The notes under the pieces are model-generated. The model was not told the origin of the DNA and did no database searches. It worked only from the letters and a program-made list of their open reading frames with translations. DNA of 64,000 nt from Trichloromonas sp034006665. GTDB lineage: Bacteria > Desulfobacterota > Desulfuromonadia > Desulfuromonadales > Trichloromonadaceae. The DNA lies in assembly GCF_034006665.1 (NCBI RefSeq), contig NZ_JAVESI010000014.1, positions 1 through 64,000 on the forward strand, in the 5' to 3' direction. Made by a program: the position numbers and the translations under genes. Positions 17,003 through 26,460 of the stretch are shown here, one piece after another (positions within the stretch are counted from its first letter, which is position 1; each line of letters opens with the position of its first letter).

Positions 17003-17827
17003 ATGTTTGAAATCGATCGGATCATCCAGACGGCATTGCATGAAGATATCGGCCTGGGGGATGTCACTACCTTGGCCACGGTAGCCCCGGGTACCCCCGG
17101 TCGAGCGCAACTGGTCGCCAAGGAAGACTTCGTTCTGGCGGGTATCGATGTGGCTGCCAGGGTTTTCCGTCTGGTCGGCGAGGGGGTCGCCTTCGAGAAG
17201 ATCATCGCGGACGGCCGCCCGGTCAATCGTGGGCAGGTCCTTGCCTGGATCAAGGGAGAGGCGGCGCTGCTTTTGCAAGGGGAACGGGTCGCGCTCAACC
17301 TGCTCCAGCGCATGAGCGGCATCGCCACCCTGACCGCCCAGTATGTTCGCGCCGTCGATGGTACGAAAGCGACCCTGGTCGATACCCGCAAAACCACGCC
17401 GGGGCTGCGCGTTCTTGAAAAATACGCAGTGCGCATGGGCGGCGGCCGTAACCATCGCACTTCTCTCTATGACGGCATCCTCATCAAGGAAAACCACATC
17501 GTCGCTGCCGGCGGCATTGCCGTCGCCATCGAGCGGGCGCGCACCCGGGCGCCCCACACCCTGCGCATTGAAATCGAAACCCAGAACCTCGCCGAAGTGG
17601 CCGAGGCGCTGGAAGCCAGGGCCGATATCATCCTCCTCGACAATATGGACCTTTCCATGCTCGCCGACGCCGTCCGTCTCATCGACGGGCGGGCGCTGAG
17701 CGAAGCCTCGGGCGGGGTCAATCTCGATACCGTGCGGGGTATCGCCGAGACTGGCGTTGATTTTATTTCCGTCGGCGCCTTGACCCACTCCTACCGCTCC
17801 GCCGATATTTCCATGCTTTTTCAATAA
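17003..17827 (+). CDS. nadC: Nicotinate-nucleotide diphosphorylase (carboxylating)
   Basis: 274 aa, the usual length. It converts quinolinate and PRPP into nicotinate mononucleotide, CO2 and diphosphate in de novo NAD synthesis. The active-site block is clear: DTRKTTPGLRVLEKYAVRMGG, then NHRTSLYDGILIKENH, supplying the Arg, Lys and His residues that bind quinolinate, with a C-terminal glycine-rich phosphate site (DFISVGALTHS). AGGAG precedes the ATG by 6 nt. It is the first gene of a probable operon with birA and coaX, all cofactor genes. Confidence 0.96.
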   Translation: MFEIDRIIQTALHEDIGLGDVTTLATVAPGTPGRAQLVAKEDFVLAGIDVAARVFRLVGEGVAFEKIIADGRPVNRGQVLAWIKGEAALLLQGERVALNLLQRMSGIATLTAQYVRAVDGTKATLVDTRKTTPGLRVLEKYAVRMGGGRNHRTSLYDGILIKENHIVAAGGIAVAIERARTRAPHTLRIEIETQNLAEVAEALEARADIILLDNMDLSMLADAVRLIDGRALSEASGGVNLDTVRGIAETGVDFISVGALTHSYRSADISMLFQ

Positions 17828-17845
17828 GGACAGGCCAGAGACCCC

Positions 17846-18844
17846 ATGGGGCAACGACTGGAACACGAAGACATCCTGCAACTCTTTCGCGCTCATCCCG
17901 GGACGCTGCTGTCCGGGGAGGAGATCAGCCGAAAGCTGGGAGTCTCGCGGACCGCCGTCTGGAAAAAGATCCGGCATTTGCGGTCTTTGGGCTATGCCAT
18001 TGAGGCCCTGCCGTCCCGGGGCTACCGTTTGACCTCCGTCCCCGACGTTCTGCTCGCCGAGGAGGTGCGGGCCGGTCTTAAGACCCGCATCATCGGTCGA
18101 GAGCTGGTCTTTTTCGACGAAACCGACTCGACCAACCTGCGTGCCCGCGAGCTCGGCGATAGCGGCCATCCCGAAGGGACGGTGGTGATCGCTGACCGAC
18201 AGACGGCGGGAAAAGGCCGCCTTGGCCGCTATTGGGCCTCGCCGCCGGCCGTCAATCTCTACACCTCGATTCTGCTTCGCCCTCCGATTCTTCCTTACGA
18301 TGGTCCGCAACTCACCTTCCTCTCCGCCGTGGCCGTGGCCCGGGCGGTAGCGGAAGTCAGCGGTCTACGCCCGCTGGTCAAGTGGCCGAACGATGTGTTG
18401 CTCAACGGTCGCAAGGTGGCCGGGTTGCTCAATGAGATGAATGCCGAAACCGAAGGGGTGCGTTATATTGTCCTCGGCATCGGCGTTAACCTGAATATGC
18501 GTCCCGAGCAGTTCCCCGACGATCTTCGTTATCCCGCGACCTCCCTGGTCATCGAAACCGGACGCGAAGTTTCCCGCCTGGCCTTCGCCCGCTCTCTTTA
18601 TCGCCATCTGGACAGTCTCTACGGCGAGTTCCTGACCTCCGGTTTTCCCCCCGTCATTCGTGCCTGGGAAGCGTTGTGCGATCTTATCGGCCGGGATGTG
18701 GAGGTCGATTGCCAGAGCCGCTTGATCCGGGGGCGGGTCGAGGGACTGGATAACGACGGTGGCCTGCTGGTTCGCACCGAAGATGTCCTCGAAAAGATTC
18801 TCGCCGGGGATGTCCGTCCCCTGGAACGGACAGTCCCGGGGTGA
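17846..18844 (+). CDS. birA: Bifunctional biotin-protein ligase and biotin operon repressor
   Basis: 332 aa. Residues 5-60 are a winged helix-turn-helix (ISRKLGVSRTAVWKKIRHLRSLGY). The central ligase domain has ADRQTAGKGRLGRYWASPP, which binds biotinoyl-AMP, and KWPNDVLLNGRKVAGLLNE. A small SH3-like C-terminal domain follows. The enzyme activates biotin and attaches it to acetyl-CoA or pyruvate carboxylase; the helix-turn-helix suggests it also represses biotin genes. It starts 18 nt after nadC. Confidence 0.95.
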   Translation: MGQRLEHEDILQLFRAHPGTLLSGEEISRKLGVSRTAVWKKIRHLRSLGYAIEALPSRGYRLTSVPDVLLAEEVRAGLKTRIIGRELVFFDETDSTNLRARELGDSGHPEGTVVIADRQTAGKGRLGRYWASPPAVNLYTSILLRPPILPYDGPQLTFLSAVAVARAVAEVSGLRPLVKWPNDVLLNGRKVAGLLNEMNAETEGVRYIVLGIGVNLNMRPEQFPDDLRYPATSLVIETGREVSRLAFARSLYRHLDSLYGEFLTSGFPPVIRAWEALCDLIGRDVEVDCQSRLIRGRVEGLDNDGGLLVRTEDVLEKILAGDVRPLERTVPG

Positions 18845-18887
18845 TCCCGAAAACTTCAACCTTCTTAAATGGATGTGCGACTACTTC

Positions 18888-19670
18888 ATGCTTTTGGTCA
18901 TCGATATCGGTAACAGCAATACGGTCCTCGGCCTCTACGACGGCGAAACCCTGATCCGGAACTGGCGCATCACCACCGACAAGACCCGCACCGCCGACGA
19001 GTACGCCATCGTCATCGACCGGCTCTTCGGCCTCTCCGGTCAGTCCTTCGCCGAGGTCGGGGATGTGATCATCTCCTGCGTGGTGCCGCCGGTCCTTGAG
19101 ACCTTCGTCCAACTCTGCCGGTCCTGTTTCAACCAGGAGCCCCAGGTCGTCGGTCCCGGCATCAGGACCGGCATGCCGATTCTCTACGACAATCCCAAGG
19201 AGGTCGGGGCCGACCGCATCGTCAATGCCGTTGCCGCCTACGAGAAATACCACCGCGCCCTGATCGTCGTCGATTTTGGCACGGCGACCACCTTCGATTG
19301 CATCTCCGCCCGGGGCGAATACTTGGGCGGCGCCATCGCGCCGGGGGTGGCCATTTCCGCCGAAGCGCTTTTCATGCGCGCGAGCAAGTTGCCCCGGGTC
19401 GATATCTGCCGGCCGCCCCAGGTCATCGCCAAGAATACGGTCAACAGCATGCAGGCCGGCATCTTCTATGGGTACGTCGGGCTGGTCGACGGCATCGTCG
19501 CGCGCATGCACCGGGAACTGGGCCAGACCGCCCTGGTCGTGGCGACGGGCGGCCTGGCGCCGCTGGTCGCCGCCGACTCCCAGGGCATCGACGAGGTCGA
19601 GCCGATGCTTACCCTGGAAGGACTGAAAATCATCCATCACCTCAATAAAGGAGGTAAAACCGTCGAATAA
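18888..19670 (+). CDS. coaX: Type III pantothenate kinase
   Basis: 260 aa. The start at 18888 (MLLVIDIGNSNT) matches the usual family N-terminus, although no Shine-Dalgarno is evident; an in-frame ATG at 18873 is an alternative. DIGNSN is the P-loop-like phosphate motif, GADRIVNAVAAYEKY and VDFGTATTFD are the other two actin-fold motifs, and GGAIAPGVAIS binds pantothenate. It phosphorylates pantothenate in the first step of coenzyme A synthesis and, in contrast to CoaA, is not inhibited by CoA. It follows birA by 43 nt. Confidence 0.94.
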   Translation: MLLVIDIGNSNTVLGLYDGETLIRNWRITTDKTRTADEYAIVIDRLFGLSGQSFAEVGDVIISCVVPPVLETFVQLCRSCFNQEPQVVGPGIRTGMPILYDNPKEVGADRIVNAVAAYEKYHRALIVVDFGTATTFDCISARGEYLGGAIAPGVAISAEALFMRASKLPRVDICRPPQVIAKNTVNSMQAGIFYGYVGLVDGIVARMHRELGQTALVVATGGLAPLVAADSQGIDEVEPMLTLEGLKIIHHLNKGGKTVE

Positions 19671-19800
19671 ACGACAAGAATTTGTTTTCTCCGCTTTTGG
19701 CGGTCGCGTAGAGATTGCCGGGGTTGGTCCCCGTATTCGTTGTTTCCTGACGTCAATCCTGTAGCTGGTTTCACCTCAAGGTGAACTGTAAGGAGGAATC

Positions 19801-21885
19801 ATGGGAAAGTATGAAACGGCCAAACTGCGTAACCTGGGAATTGTCGGGCAAGGGGATGCCGGAAAGACATCCCTGACCGAAGCAATCCTCTTCAACACCG
19901 GCATGACCGATCGTCTCGGCCGGGTCGATGACGGCACCTCGACCATGGACTTCGAGCCCGAAGAGATCAAGCGGCAGATCACCATCAGCTCCAGCCTCAA
20001 CCATTGCGAGTGGGGGGATTGCAGCCTGCATATCGTCGATACCCCCGGCTATACCAACTTTCTTCATGATACCCGCAACTGCCTGCGCATTCTCGGCGGG
20101 GCGGTGCTGGTCGTTTCCTCCGTCGACGGCGTCAAGGCCCAGACCCTGAAGATCTGGGAATGGGCCAACGAGTTTGAAGTACCGCGCATCGTCTTCGTCA
20201 ACAAGATGGACCGCGACCGCGCCGACTTTCTCAAGGCGGTCGACGATGTGCAGAAGAGTCTCGACACCCGCGCCGTCGCCATCTCCATGCCGGTCGGATC
20301 CGGCGAGGACTTCAAGGGGATCATCGACCTGGTCGACATGAAGGCCCGGTTCTTCAAGTTCGACGGCAAGGGCACCTATGATGAGACCGATGTCCCCGCC
20401 GAATATCTGGAGGAAGCCCAGCGCCTGCGTACCATCATGGTTGAGGCGGCGGCCGAGGCCGATGACGAATTGATGGAAAAATACCTGGAAACCGAGTCCC
20501 TCGACCGCGACGAAATCCTTCGCGGCTTGCGCGAAGGGACCCTGACCAAGGTTTTTACTCCGGTTTTGTGCGGCAGTGCCACGGCCAATATCGGCGTACG
20601 CAATCTGCTCAATTTCATTGTCAACTGTCTGCCTTCGCCCATCGACAAAGGCATCCAGTACGGTACCAATACGAAGACCGGCGAAGCCGATCAGCGGCGG
20701 CCCGATCCGAAAGAGCCCTTTTCGGCGATGGTCTTCAAGACCATCAGCGATCCCTACGCCGGCAAGCTGACCCTATTCCGCGTCTATTCGGGCACTCTCA
20801 AGAGCGATTCGACGATCTATAACCCGAACAAGGAAGCCACCGAGCGCATCGGCCAGATCTTCGAGCTGGAAGGGAAGAAGCAGCGCCCGCTGGCCGAGGC
20901 CGAAGTCGGCGATATCGTCGCCGTGGCCAAGCTCAAGGAGACCGCCACCGGCGATACCCTCTGCGATGTCGCCAAACCCATCGTCTATCCCAGCCCGCTG
21001 GCTCTCAAGCCGGTGATCTCCTTCGCCCTGGCGGCTAAGAGCAAGGGGGATGAAGACAAGATCATGAGCTCCCTGTATCGGATCATGGAGGAAGATCCCA
21101 CCTACGGCGTGCAGCGCGACGAGGAGACCAAGGAAATGATCCTTTCCGGCATGGGCCAAGTCCATGTCGAGGTCGCGGTAGAAAAACTCAAGCGCAAGTT
21201 TGGGGTCGATGTCCTCCTCAAAGAGCCGAAGGTTCCCTATCGTGAAACCTTCAAAAAGACGGTCAAACAGCATTATCGTCATAAAAAGCAGTCGGGCGGT
21301 CGCGGCCAGTTTGCCGATGTGCATATCGAAATCGCGCCCCTGGCGCGCGGGGAGGGCTACCAGTTCATCGACAAGGTTGTCGGGGGGGTCATCCCCCGCC
21401 AGTTCATCCCGGCGGTCGACAAGGGGATTCAGGAATCGCTGAAACACGGCATCCTCGCCGGCTATCCGGTGCAGGACTTCTCGGTCACCCTCTATGACGG
21501 ATCGCACCACAGCGTCGACTCGTCGGAGATGGCCTTCAAGATCGCCGGGTCCATGGCCTTCAAAAAAGGGATGGAAGAAGCCAACCCGGTGCTCCTCGAA
21601 CCGGTGATGCACATGGAAATCACCGTCCCCGACGATTGCGTCGGCGACGTCATCGGCGACATGAACTCCCGACGCGGCAAGGTTCTCGGAGTTGAGCCCC
21701 AGGGCGGCAGCCAGAACATCGCCGTGCAGGTGCCCATGGCCGAGGTGCTCAAGTATGCACCCGAGCTGCGCTCCATGACCTCGGACCGGGGTCTTTTCAC
21801 CATGGAATTTTCCCACTACGAAGAAGTACCGCTTCACCTGACGGCCAAGATTTTGGCTGAGCACAAAAGCGCGGAGGCGGAATGA
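19801..21885 (+). CDS. Elongation factor G paralogue (EF-G2-type)
   Basis: 694 aa with all five EF-G domains. The GTPase motifs are G1 GQGDAGKTS, G2 near RQITIS, G3 VDTPGY and G4 NKMD. G1 differs from the GHIDAGKTT of canonical EF-G, and the switch regions are also divergent, which marks it as a member of the second EF-G group often found alone on the chromosome. Canonical fusA lies with rpsL, rpsG and tuf, none of which are here. AAGGAGG lies 6 nt before the ATG. It may act in translocation under stress or in ribosome recycling; the role is not settled for this subgroup. Confidence 0.88.
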   Translation: MGKYETAKLRNLGIVGQGDAGKTSLTEAILFNTGMTDRLGRVDDGTSTMDFEPEEIKRQITISSSLNHCEWGDCSLHIVDTPGYTNFLHDTRNCLRILGGAVLVVSSVDGVKAQTLKIWEWANEFEVPRIVFVNKMDRDRADFLKAVDDVQKSLDTRAVAISMPVGSGEDFKGIIDLVDMKARFFKFDGKGTYDETDVPAEYLEEAQRLRTIMVEAAAEADDELMEKYLETESLDRDEILRGLREGTLTKVFTPVLCGSATANIGVRNLLNFIVNCLPSPIDKGIQYGTNTKTGEADQRRPDPKEPFSAMVFKTISDPYAGKLTLFRVYSGTLKSDSTIYNPNKEATERIGQIFELEGKKQRPLAEAEVGDIVAVAKLKETATGDTLCDVAKPIVYPSPLALKPVISFALAAKSKGDEDKIMSSLYRIMEEDPTYGVQRDEETKEMILSGMGQVHVEVAVEKLKRKFGVDVLLKEPKVPYRETFKKTVKQHYRHKKQSGGRGQFADVHIEIAPLARGEGYQFIDKVVGGVIPRQFIPAVDKGIQESLKHGILAGYPVQDFSVTLYDGSHHSVDSSEMAFKIAGSMAFKKGMEEANPVLLEPVMHMEITVPDDCVGDVIGDMNSRRGKVLGVEPQGGSQNIAVQVPMAEVLKYAPELRSMTSDRGLFTMEFSHYEEVPLHLTAKILAEHKSAEAE

Positions 21886-21892
21886 TCGGACT

Positions 21893-21924
21893 CCGGCGGC
21901 CCTTTCGGGGGCCGCCGGTTTTTT
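21893..21924 (+). terminator. Terminator after the EF-G paralogue
   Basis: CCGGCGGCCC (21893-21902) pairs with GGGCCGCCGG (21909-21918) around TTTCGG, followed by six T residues. Confidence 0.9.
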
Positions 21925-21977
21925 GAAGCCCGGGGTTCGGACGACCTGGCGGGTTAACCGGATAAGGCAGGGACACT

Positions 21978-23246
21978 ATGAAGGACGATGACGATAAGGA
22001 TTTTACATTCGGACAGCTCGACGACGATTTTACTTCCGATGACGGCTGGGGCCAGTTCGACGCCGAATCGAGCAAGGATTTCACTCTTGCCGAGGAGGGC
22101 TGGGGGGATGACGGCGCCGTGTCCAAGGAGCCCCCGGCCGATTCCTCACCCCTGCGGGAGGAAGATCATCCCCGACGCAAGAGCTTGCTGCCGTCGTCGC
22201 GCATGTTTTATTACGGCGCTCTGGTTATGCTTCTCTCCGCCGTGGGGTTCTACTATTTCACGTCCAGCCCCTTGCCGCCCGATGCCCGGTCCAAGACCGA
22301 ACCGCTCCCGACCAAACAGACCCTGGAAATGCCGGAACGCCCCGCAGGGGGATCGGTAGCCGTCGGCGAAGGTACGTCGCCACCGGTCGCGGAAGGGCAG
22401 GTGGCGGTAGCGACGGAGGTTCCCCGGGGGACGTTGCAGGAAATCCCCCCGGCGGTTGAACCTGAAACGCAGCCGATCGGCGCCGCCTGGTCCACGGATT
22501 CGACGACGGCGATCCAACCCCCCGCCTCGGTCTCTCATCCGCCGAAGCCCCAGGAGAGTGGCGAGTTCGCTCAGCCCGCGAAGCGGACGATCGCTCCGCG
22601 CGAGGAGAAGACCGTCAAGGCCGCTCCCGAACCGGTGCGAGTCGCTTCCCTTCCCCCGGCAAAGAGCCCGGAACCGGCTCCGCAAAAAATCGTGACAAAA
22701 AAAACCACGCCGCCACCGAAACCCGCGCCGGAGAAACCGTTGCCGGGAAAATCCGTCCTGGAAAAATCCGTCCCGCCGGCGGTGGCGAGCGCCGGCGGAC
22801 CCTTTGTGATTCAGGCCGGTGCCTATGGCGAAACCGCCAACCGCGATCAGGCGATTCGGAAAATCAAGGATCTCGGCTATGAGGCCCAGGTCACGCCCCT
22901 GGCCAGAACCCAGGTCATGACCCGGCTTCTGATTGGTGTCTATCCCCCTGAAATCGCCCGGGCGAAGGCGCGGGAGCTGGAGCCCGTAGTGCCCAAGAAC
23001 TTCACCCTGCCCAAAGGGGAATCCCTGGCCCTTTACGCCGGTTCCTACAGCGACCCGAACAAGGCCCGGGCCGCCATCGAGTCCCTGGCCGCCCGGGGCG
23101 TCTCCGTCACCGAGGAGCGAGCCAATCTGGATACCACCTTGTGGCGGGTCTCTTTCGGCGGTTTTGCCGATAAGTCCCAGGCGGAAACCGCCGCCGCTCG
23201 AGCCCGAACCGCCGGGCTCGAGGCGCGGGTTCTGCGCAACCCGTGA
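21978..23246 (+). CDS. Membrane-anchored protein with two C-terminal SPOR repeats
   Basis: 422 aa. The acidic cytoplasmic N-terminus (1-70) precedes one membrane helix near residues 76-94 (YYGALVMLLSAVGFYYF). A long Pro/Ala/Glu-rich linker spans the periplasm to about residue 265. Two related blocks follow, PFVIQAGAYGETANRDQAIRKI and LALYAGSYSDPNKARAAIESL, each with the layout of SPOR domains that bind denuded septal peptidoglycan. The bitopic topology resembles FtsN and DedD, so a divisome or envelope role is likely. It has no enzymatic motif. Confidence 0.8.
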   Translation: MKDDDDKDFTFGQLDDDFTSDDGWGQFDAESSKDFTLAEEGWGDDGAVSKEPPADSSPLREEDHPRRKSLLPSSRMFYYGALVMLLSAVGFYYFTSSPLPPDARSKTEPLPTKQTLEMPERPAGGSVAVGEGTSPPVAEGQVAVATEVPRGTLQEIPPAVEPETQPIGAAWSTDSTTAIQPPASVSHPPKPQESGEFAQPAKRTIAPREEKTVKAAPEPVRVASLPPAKSPEPAPQKIVTKKTTPPPKPAPEKPLPGKSVLEKSVPPAVASAGGPFVIQAGAYGETANRDQAIRKIKDLGYEAQVTPLARTQVMTRLLIGVYPPEIARAKARELEPVVPKNFTLPKGESLALYAGSYSDPNKARAAIESLAARGVSVTEERANLDTTLWRVSFGGFADKSQAETAAARARTAGLEARVLRNP

Positions 23247-23311
23247 GGCGGTTATGATGAACCGACGGCGTGAAAGGCTTTTCACGGCGACCGGCGGAAA
23301 GGAGGCCGGCG

Positions 23312-24313
23312 GTGCCGCACAGCGGAACTAGGTCGAACCAGCTGCTGGTGTCGCCGGCGGTGGCCCACCTGGTCAAGGAGGCCTCCCGCGCGGAGCAGCT
23401 GGCGGCGTTGCGCGGTGAGGCGTCCCTGTCCCGCAAGGATCTTCTCACCGTTTTCCTCTTTCTCTTCCAGAGTCCCGACCGGGGGGTCAAGGATGCGGTC
23501 ATTGCCGCCCTCTCCGCCGTGGAGAGCGGCGAACTCGCCAATCTCATCGCCGCCCCCGGGGAACTGCATCCCAAACATCTGGAACTGATCGCGCGGGTGC
23601 GCCTGGACGATGTCCAGGTCATCGGCACCCTGCTCAAATCCCCCGACGTCACCCCCCAGACCCTGATCAATATCGCCGGCCATTGCCGGGGAGCAATCTT
23701 CGCCCTCTTCGCTTCCCAGGAACGACTGCTCGAAAATCGCCCCGAACTGCGCGAGGCGCTCGCCACCAACCCCCGGGTCGATGCCGAGACCAAGGTGCGA
23801 CTGGGTCTGGCGGTTCCCACTCGGGAGGCTGAGGAAGCGGGGGATGAGGCCGACGCCGAGTCCGGGGAGGGGAGCGAAGAGGAGGCGGTCAATCTCTCCA
23901 AATACCAGCAATCGCTGGAGATGCCCGTGGCCGAAAAGATCAAGATGGCGCTCACCGGCGACAAAGAATGGCGCACCATTTTGATCAAGGACGCCAACAA
24001 GCTGGTCTCCGGCGCAGTTCTGAAAAATCCCCGCATCACCGACGGCGAGGTTCTTGCCGTCGCCAAGAACAAAAGTTCCAGTGAAGAACTGATCCGGCTC
24101 ATCACCCTCAACAACGAGTGGCTGAAGAATTATGAAATCAAGCGGGCGCTGGTCATGCACGGCCGCACCCCGCTGCCCAAGGCACTGCGCTTCATGGGTA
24201 TTCTCAGCGACAAGGATCTCAAATCCCTGGCCAAGAGCCGGGAGGTGTCGTCGGTGCTGGTCAACAATGCCCGGCGCATGCTGCTGGCCAAGGAGAAGAA
24301 GGGCAAGGGATAG
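23312..24313 (+). CDS. Conserved-type protein of unknown function with helical repeats
   Basis: 333 aa from GTG 23312, chosen because AAAGGAGG lies 7 nt upstream; the reading frame also opens at a GTG at 23270 without such a site. The N-terminal half is made of short helices reminiscent of HEAT-like repeats (DRGVKDAVIAALSAVESGELANLI). An acidic linker (residues about 185-200, EAGDEADAESGEGSEEE) separates a second helical half. No membrane segment or catalytic motif was seen. It lies between a SPOR-domain gene and a sigma-54 activator and is probably co-transcribed with both. Confidence 0.6.
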   Translation: MPHSGTRSNQLLVSPAVAHLVKEASRAEQLAALRGEASLSRKDLLTVFLFLFQSPDRGVKDAVIAALSAVESGELANLIAAPGELHPKHLELIARVRLDDVQVIGTLLKSPDVTPQTLINIAGHCRGAIFALFASQERLLENRPELREALATNPRVDAETKVRLGLAVPTREAEEAGDEADAESGEGSEEEAVNLSKYQQSLEMPVAEKIKMALTGDKEWRTILIKDANKLVSGAVLKNPRITDGEVLAVAKNKSSSEELIRLITLNNEWLKNYEIKRALVMHGRTPLPKALRFMGILSDKDLKSLAKSREVSSVLVNNARRMLLAKEKKGKG

Positions 24314-24341
24314 GGGAAAAGAGAATATGAAGGAGTCGTTC

Positions 24342-25730
24342 ATGGTTATGAATCCTCCCGACAATATGTTTCAGGCCATCATCGAGGAAATGAACGAAGG
24401 GGTGATTTTTCTCGACGCCGAGGATCGGATCCGCTATCTCAACCCCGCCGCTGAACGGATCCGCCGGATCTCCGCCGCGAAATTCATCGGTCGCCCCATT
24501 CATGATCTCCATCCGCCGCGGGTGCATGCCTTGGTCGACGAACTGCTGAACTGTCTCAAAAACGGGACGGCGGTGAACCGGCATCGGGTCATCCAGGCTC
24601 AGGGGCGTTATTTCGACAATACCTATACGGCGGTGCGCGGCCCCGCCGGGGATTATCGCGGCACCCTTCTTGTCAGCCGCGACATCACCGAAAAAAAGGA
24701 TCTCTCGGAGGAAAATCTCCAGCTGAAAAAGATCCTGGCCCGCCCCTTTACGGCCGACACCTTCGTCGCCGAAAGCCCGGCGCTCAAGGCCGCTTTGGCC
24801 ATGGTCGAAGCGGTCGCCCCCCTTGATTCCACCGTGCTGCTCACCGGCGAGAGCGGTACCGGCAAAGAGCTTTTCGTCGCCCGCCTACACAGCCTCAGCC
24901 CCCGTCGGGGTGGACCCCTGGTGAACGTCAACTGCGCGGCGCTCCCCGAACAGCTTGTCGAATCGGAACTCTTCGGCCACGTCAAGGGCGCTTTCACCGG
25001 CGCCGTCGGCAGCCGGCCCGGGCGCTTTCTCCAGGCTCAAGGGGGAACGCTGTTTCTCGACGAGATCGGTGATTTGCCCGCGGCTGCCCAGGCCAAGCTG
25101 CTGCGGGTGCTGCAGGAGCGTTCGGTCCAGGCCGTGGGCGGCAAAGGGGAGACCCCCGTCGATGCGCGCATTGTTGCCGCCACCAACCGTGATCTGGAAG
25201 AGGATGTGCGCCGGGGGCGTTTTCGTGCCGATCTCTATTTTCGCCTCAATGTCATCCCCATTCACATTCCCCCCTTGCGTCGTCGGCCCGAGGATATTCT
25301 CCCTTTGGCGGAACATTTCCTCGCCCATTTCGCCCGGCGCATGGGCAAGCCGACGCCGGTCCTTTCCGCCGAGGCGCGCGCCCGGTTGCTGGCTTATGAC
25401 TTTCCCGGCAATGTGCGCCAGCTCAAGCACGCCATGGAGCGGGCGGTGGCCCTGGGCGCGGGGGAGGTTGTCGAACTTGCCGACATGCCAGCGGAATTCG
25501 GTGGCGGGCAGCCGGCTCACCCGGTCGCGGCCGTTGTCGGGCAGGGAACTCTGAAGAGCGCCCTGCAGGATTATGAACGGCATCTTCTGCTTGCGGCCTT
25601 GCGTCGGCACGGCGGACACCGCGCCGCAACCGCCCGCGCTCTGGGAATCTCCCGCAAGGCCCTGTGGGAGAAATTGCAGCGTTTGGACATCGTCGAAGCG
25701 TCACTTTCCAGTAACATGATCGACGCATAG
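24342..25730 (+). CDS. PAS-domain sigma-54-dependent transcriptional activator
   Basis: 462 aa. The ATG at 24342 has AAGGAG 6 nt upstream and is favoured over ATG 24327. Residues 5-115 form a PAS sensor (EEMNEGVIFLDAEDRIRYLNPAAERIRRIS). The AAA+ domain has Walker A GESGTGKE, an intact GAFTGA loop (GHVKGAFTGA) and Walker B GGTLFLDEIGDL. The Fis-type helix-turn-helix ends the protein (HRAATARALGISRKALWEKL). With no receiver domain, it senses its signal directly through PAS. A weak sigma-54 promoter lies between it and nrfHA, so nitrite reductase is a candidate target. Confidence 0.92.
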   Translation: MVMNPPDNMFQAIIEEMNEGVIFLDAEDRIRYLNPAAERIRRISAAKFIGRPIHDLHPPRVHALVDELLNCLKNGTAVNRHRVIQAQGRYFDNTYTAVRGPAGDYRGTLLVSRDITEKKDLSEENLQLKKILARPFTADTFVAESPALKAALAMVEAVAPLDSTVLLTGESGTGKELFVARLHSLSPRRGGPLVNVNCAALPEQLVESELFGHVKGAFTGAVGSRPGRFLQAQGGTLFLDEIGDLPAAAQAKLLRVLQERSVQAVGGKGETPVDARIVAATNRDLEEDVRRGRFRADLYFRLNVIPIHIPPLRRRPEDILPLAEHFLAHFARRMGKPTPVLSAEARARLLAYDFPGNVRQLKHAMERAVALGAGEVVELADMPAEFGGGQPAHPVAAVVGQGTLKSALQDYERHLLLAALRRHGGHRAATARALGISRKALWEKLQRLDIVEASLSSNMIDA

Positions 25731-25780
25731 CCGTTACCTTTTAGTGACATCTTGCGCCTCAAAAGGGCGCCGAAAAAACG

Positions 25781-25818
25781 ACCCGGGATCTTTTCATCGA
25801 GAAAAGCCCGGGTTTTTT
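25781..25818 (+). terminator. Terminator after the PAS activator
   Basis: ACCCGGG (25781-25787) and CCCGGGT (25807-25813) form the outer stem, with an inner CTTTTC/GAAAAG stem, followed by TTTTTT. Confidence 0.85.
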
Positions 25819-25854
25819 AATGGGTTAAAAAAATCTTGGGGCGCGGCTGCGTAA

Positions 25855-25870
25855 TGGCACAGTTCTGGTA
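25855..25870 (+). promoter_or_regulatory. Weak candidate sigma-54 promoter for nrfHA
   Basis: TGGCAC (25855-25860), five bases, then TGGTA in place of TTGCA. The -24 box is perfect; the -12 box has two mismatches. The predicted start near 25881 leaves a 75-nt leader before nrfH. The gene just upstream is a sigma-54 activator. Confidence 0.35.
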
Positions 25871-25955
25871 AAGTTTAAGGCACATTTACGACGCAACCTG
25901 TATGCGCACGGCCGGTTATCCGTCACGATATTTTTTTCGAGGGGAGGTGAAGTAA

Positions 25956-26414
25956 ATGGGAAAGTTTAAGAAGTTCTTCTGGCTGGGACTGGCCGGAGTC
26001 GTTATCCTGATCGCGGTGTCGGCTTTCGTCATGTTCGGGCCGCCGAAAATGCTGGCGCGCAGCAGCCAACCCGATTTCTGCGCCGGCTGTCACGTCATGG
26101 AGGCGCAGTACGACGCCTGGGCCCATGTGGGCGCCCACCGCAACATCAAATGCGTCGACTGCCATCTGCCGAACCAGAATGCCACCGTCCACTACATCTG
26201 GAAATCCATCGACGGCCTCAAGGATGCGGTTCTCTTCTATTCGGGACAGGTTTCCGACGACATCGAGCTGACCGGTCATGGCCGCAAGGTGTTGCAGGCC
26301 AACTGTATACGCTGCCACGAAACGACCGTGTCGATGATCGACGACACCCGGGATTGCTGGAAATGCCACCGGGGTGTTCAGCATCAGACCAGCGGCACCA
26401 TTCAGACTCTATAA
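25956..26414 (+). CDS. nrfH: Cytochrome c nitrite reductase small subunit
   Basis: 152 aa. One N-terminal membrane helix (residues 8-27) anchors it, and four haem motifs follow: CAGCHVM, CVDCH, CIRCH and CWKCH. The CxxCHxM pattern of the first is typical of NrfH, where Met ligates haem 1. NrfH takes electrons from menaquinol and hands them to NrfA, which reduces nitrite to ammonium. GGGAGGTG precedes the ATG. NrfA begins 46 nt downstream. Confidence 0.95.
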   Translation: MGKFKKFFWLGLAGVVILIAVSAFVMFGPPKMLARSSQPDFCAGCHVMEAQYDAWAHVGAHRNIKCVDCHLPNQNATVHYIWKSIDGLKDAVLFYSGQVSDDIELTGHGRKVLQANCIRCHETTVSMIDDTRDCWKCHRGVQHQTSGTIQTL

Positions 26415-26460
26415 CATCCCCTTCGATCCGTTCACCTGAAGAAAAAGGAGGCGAAAACTT

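Noticed and set aside
25866..25910. Second GGCAC-like box before nrfH as a sigma-54 promoter
   Set aside because: The distance between GG and GC is two bases too long for sigma-54.
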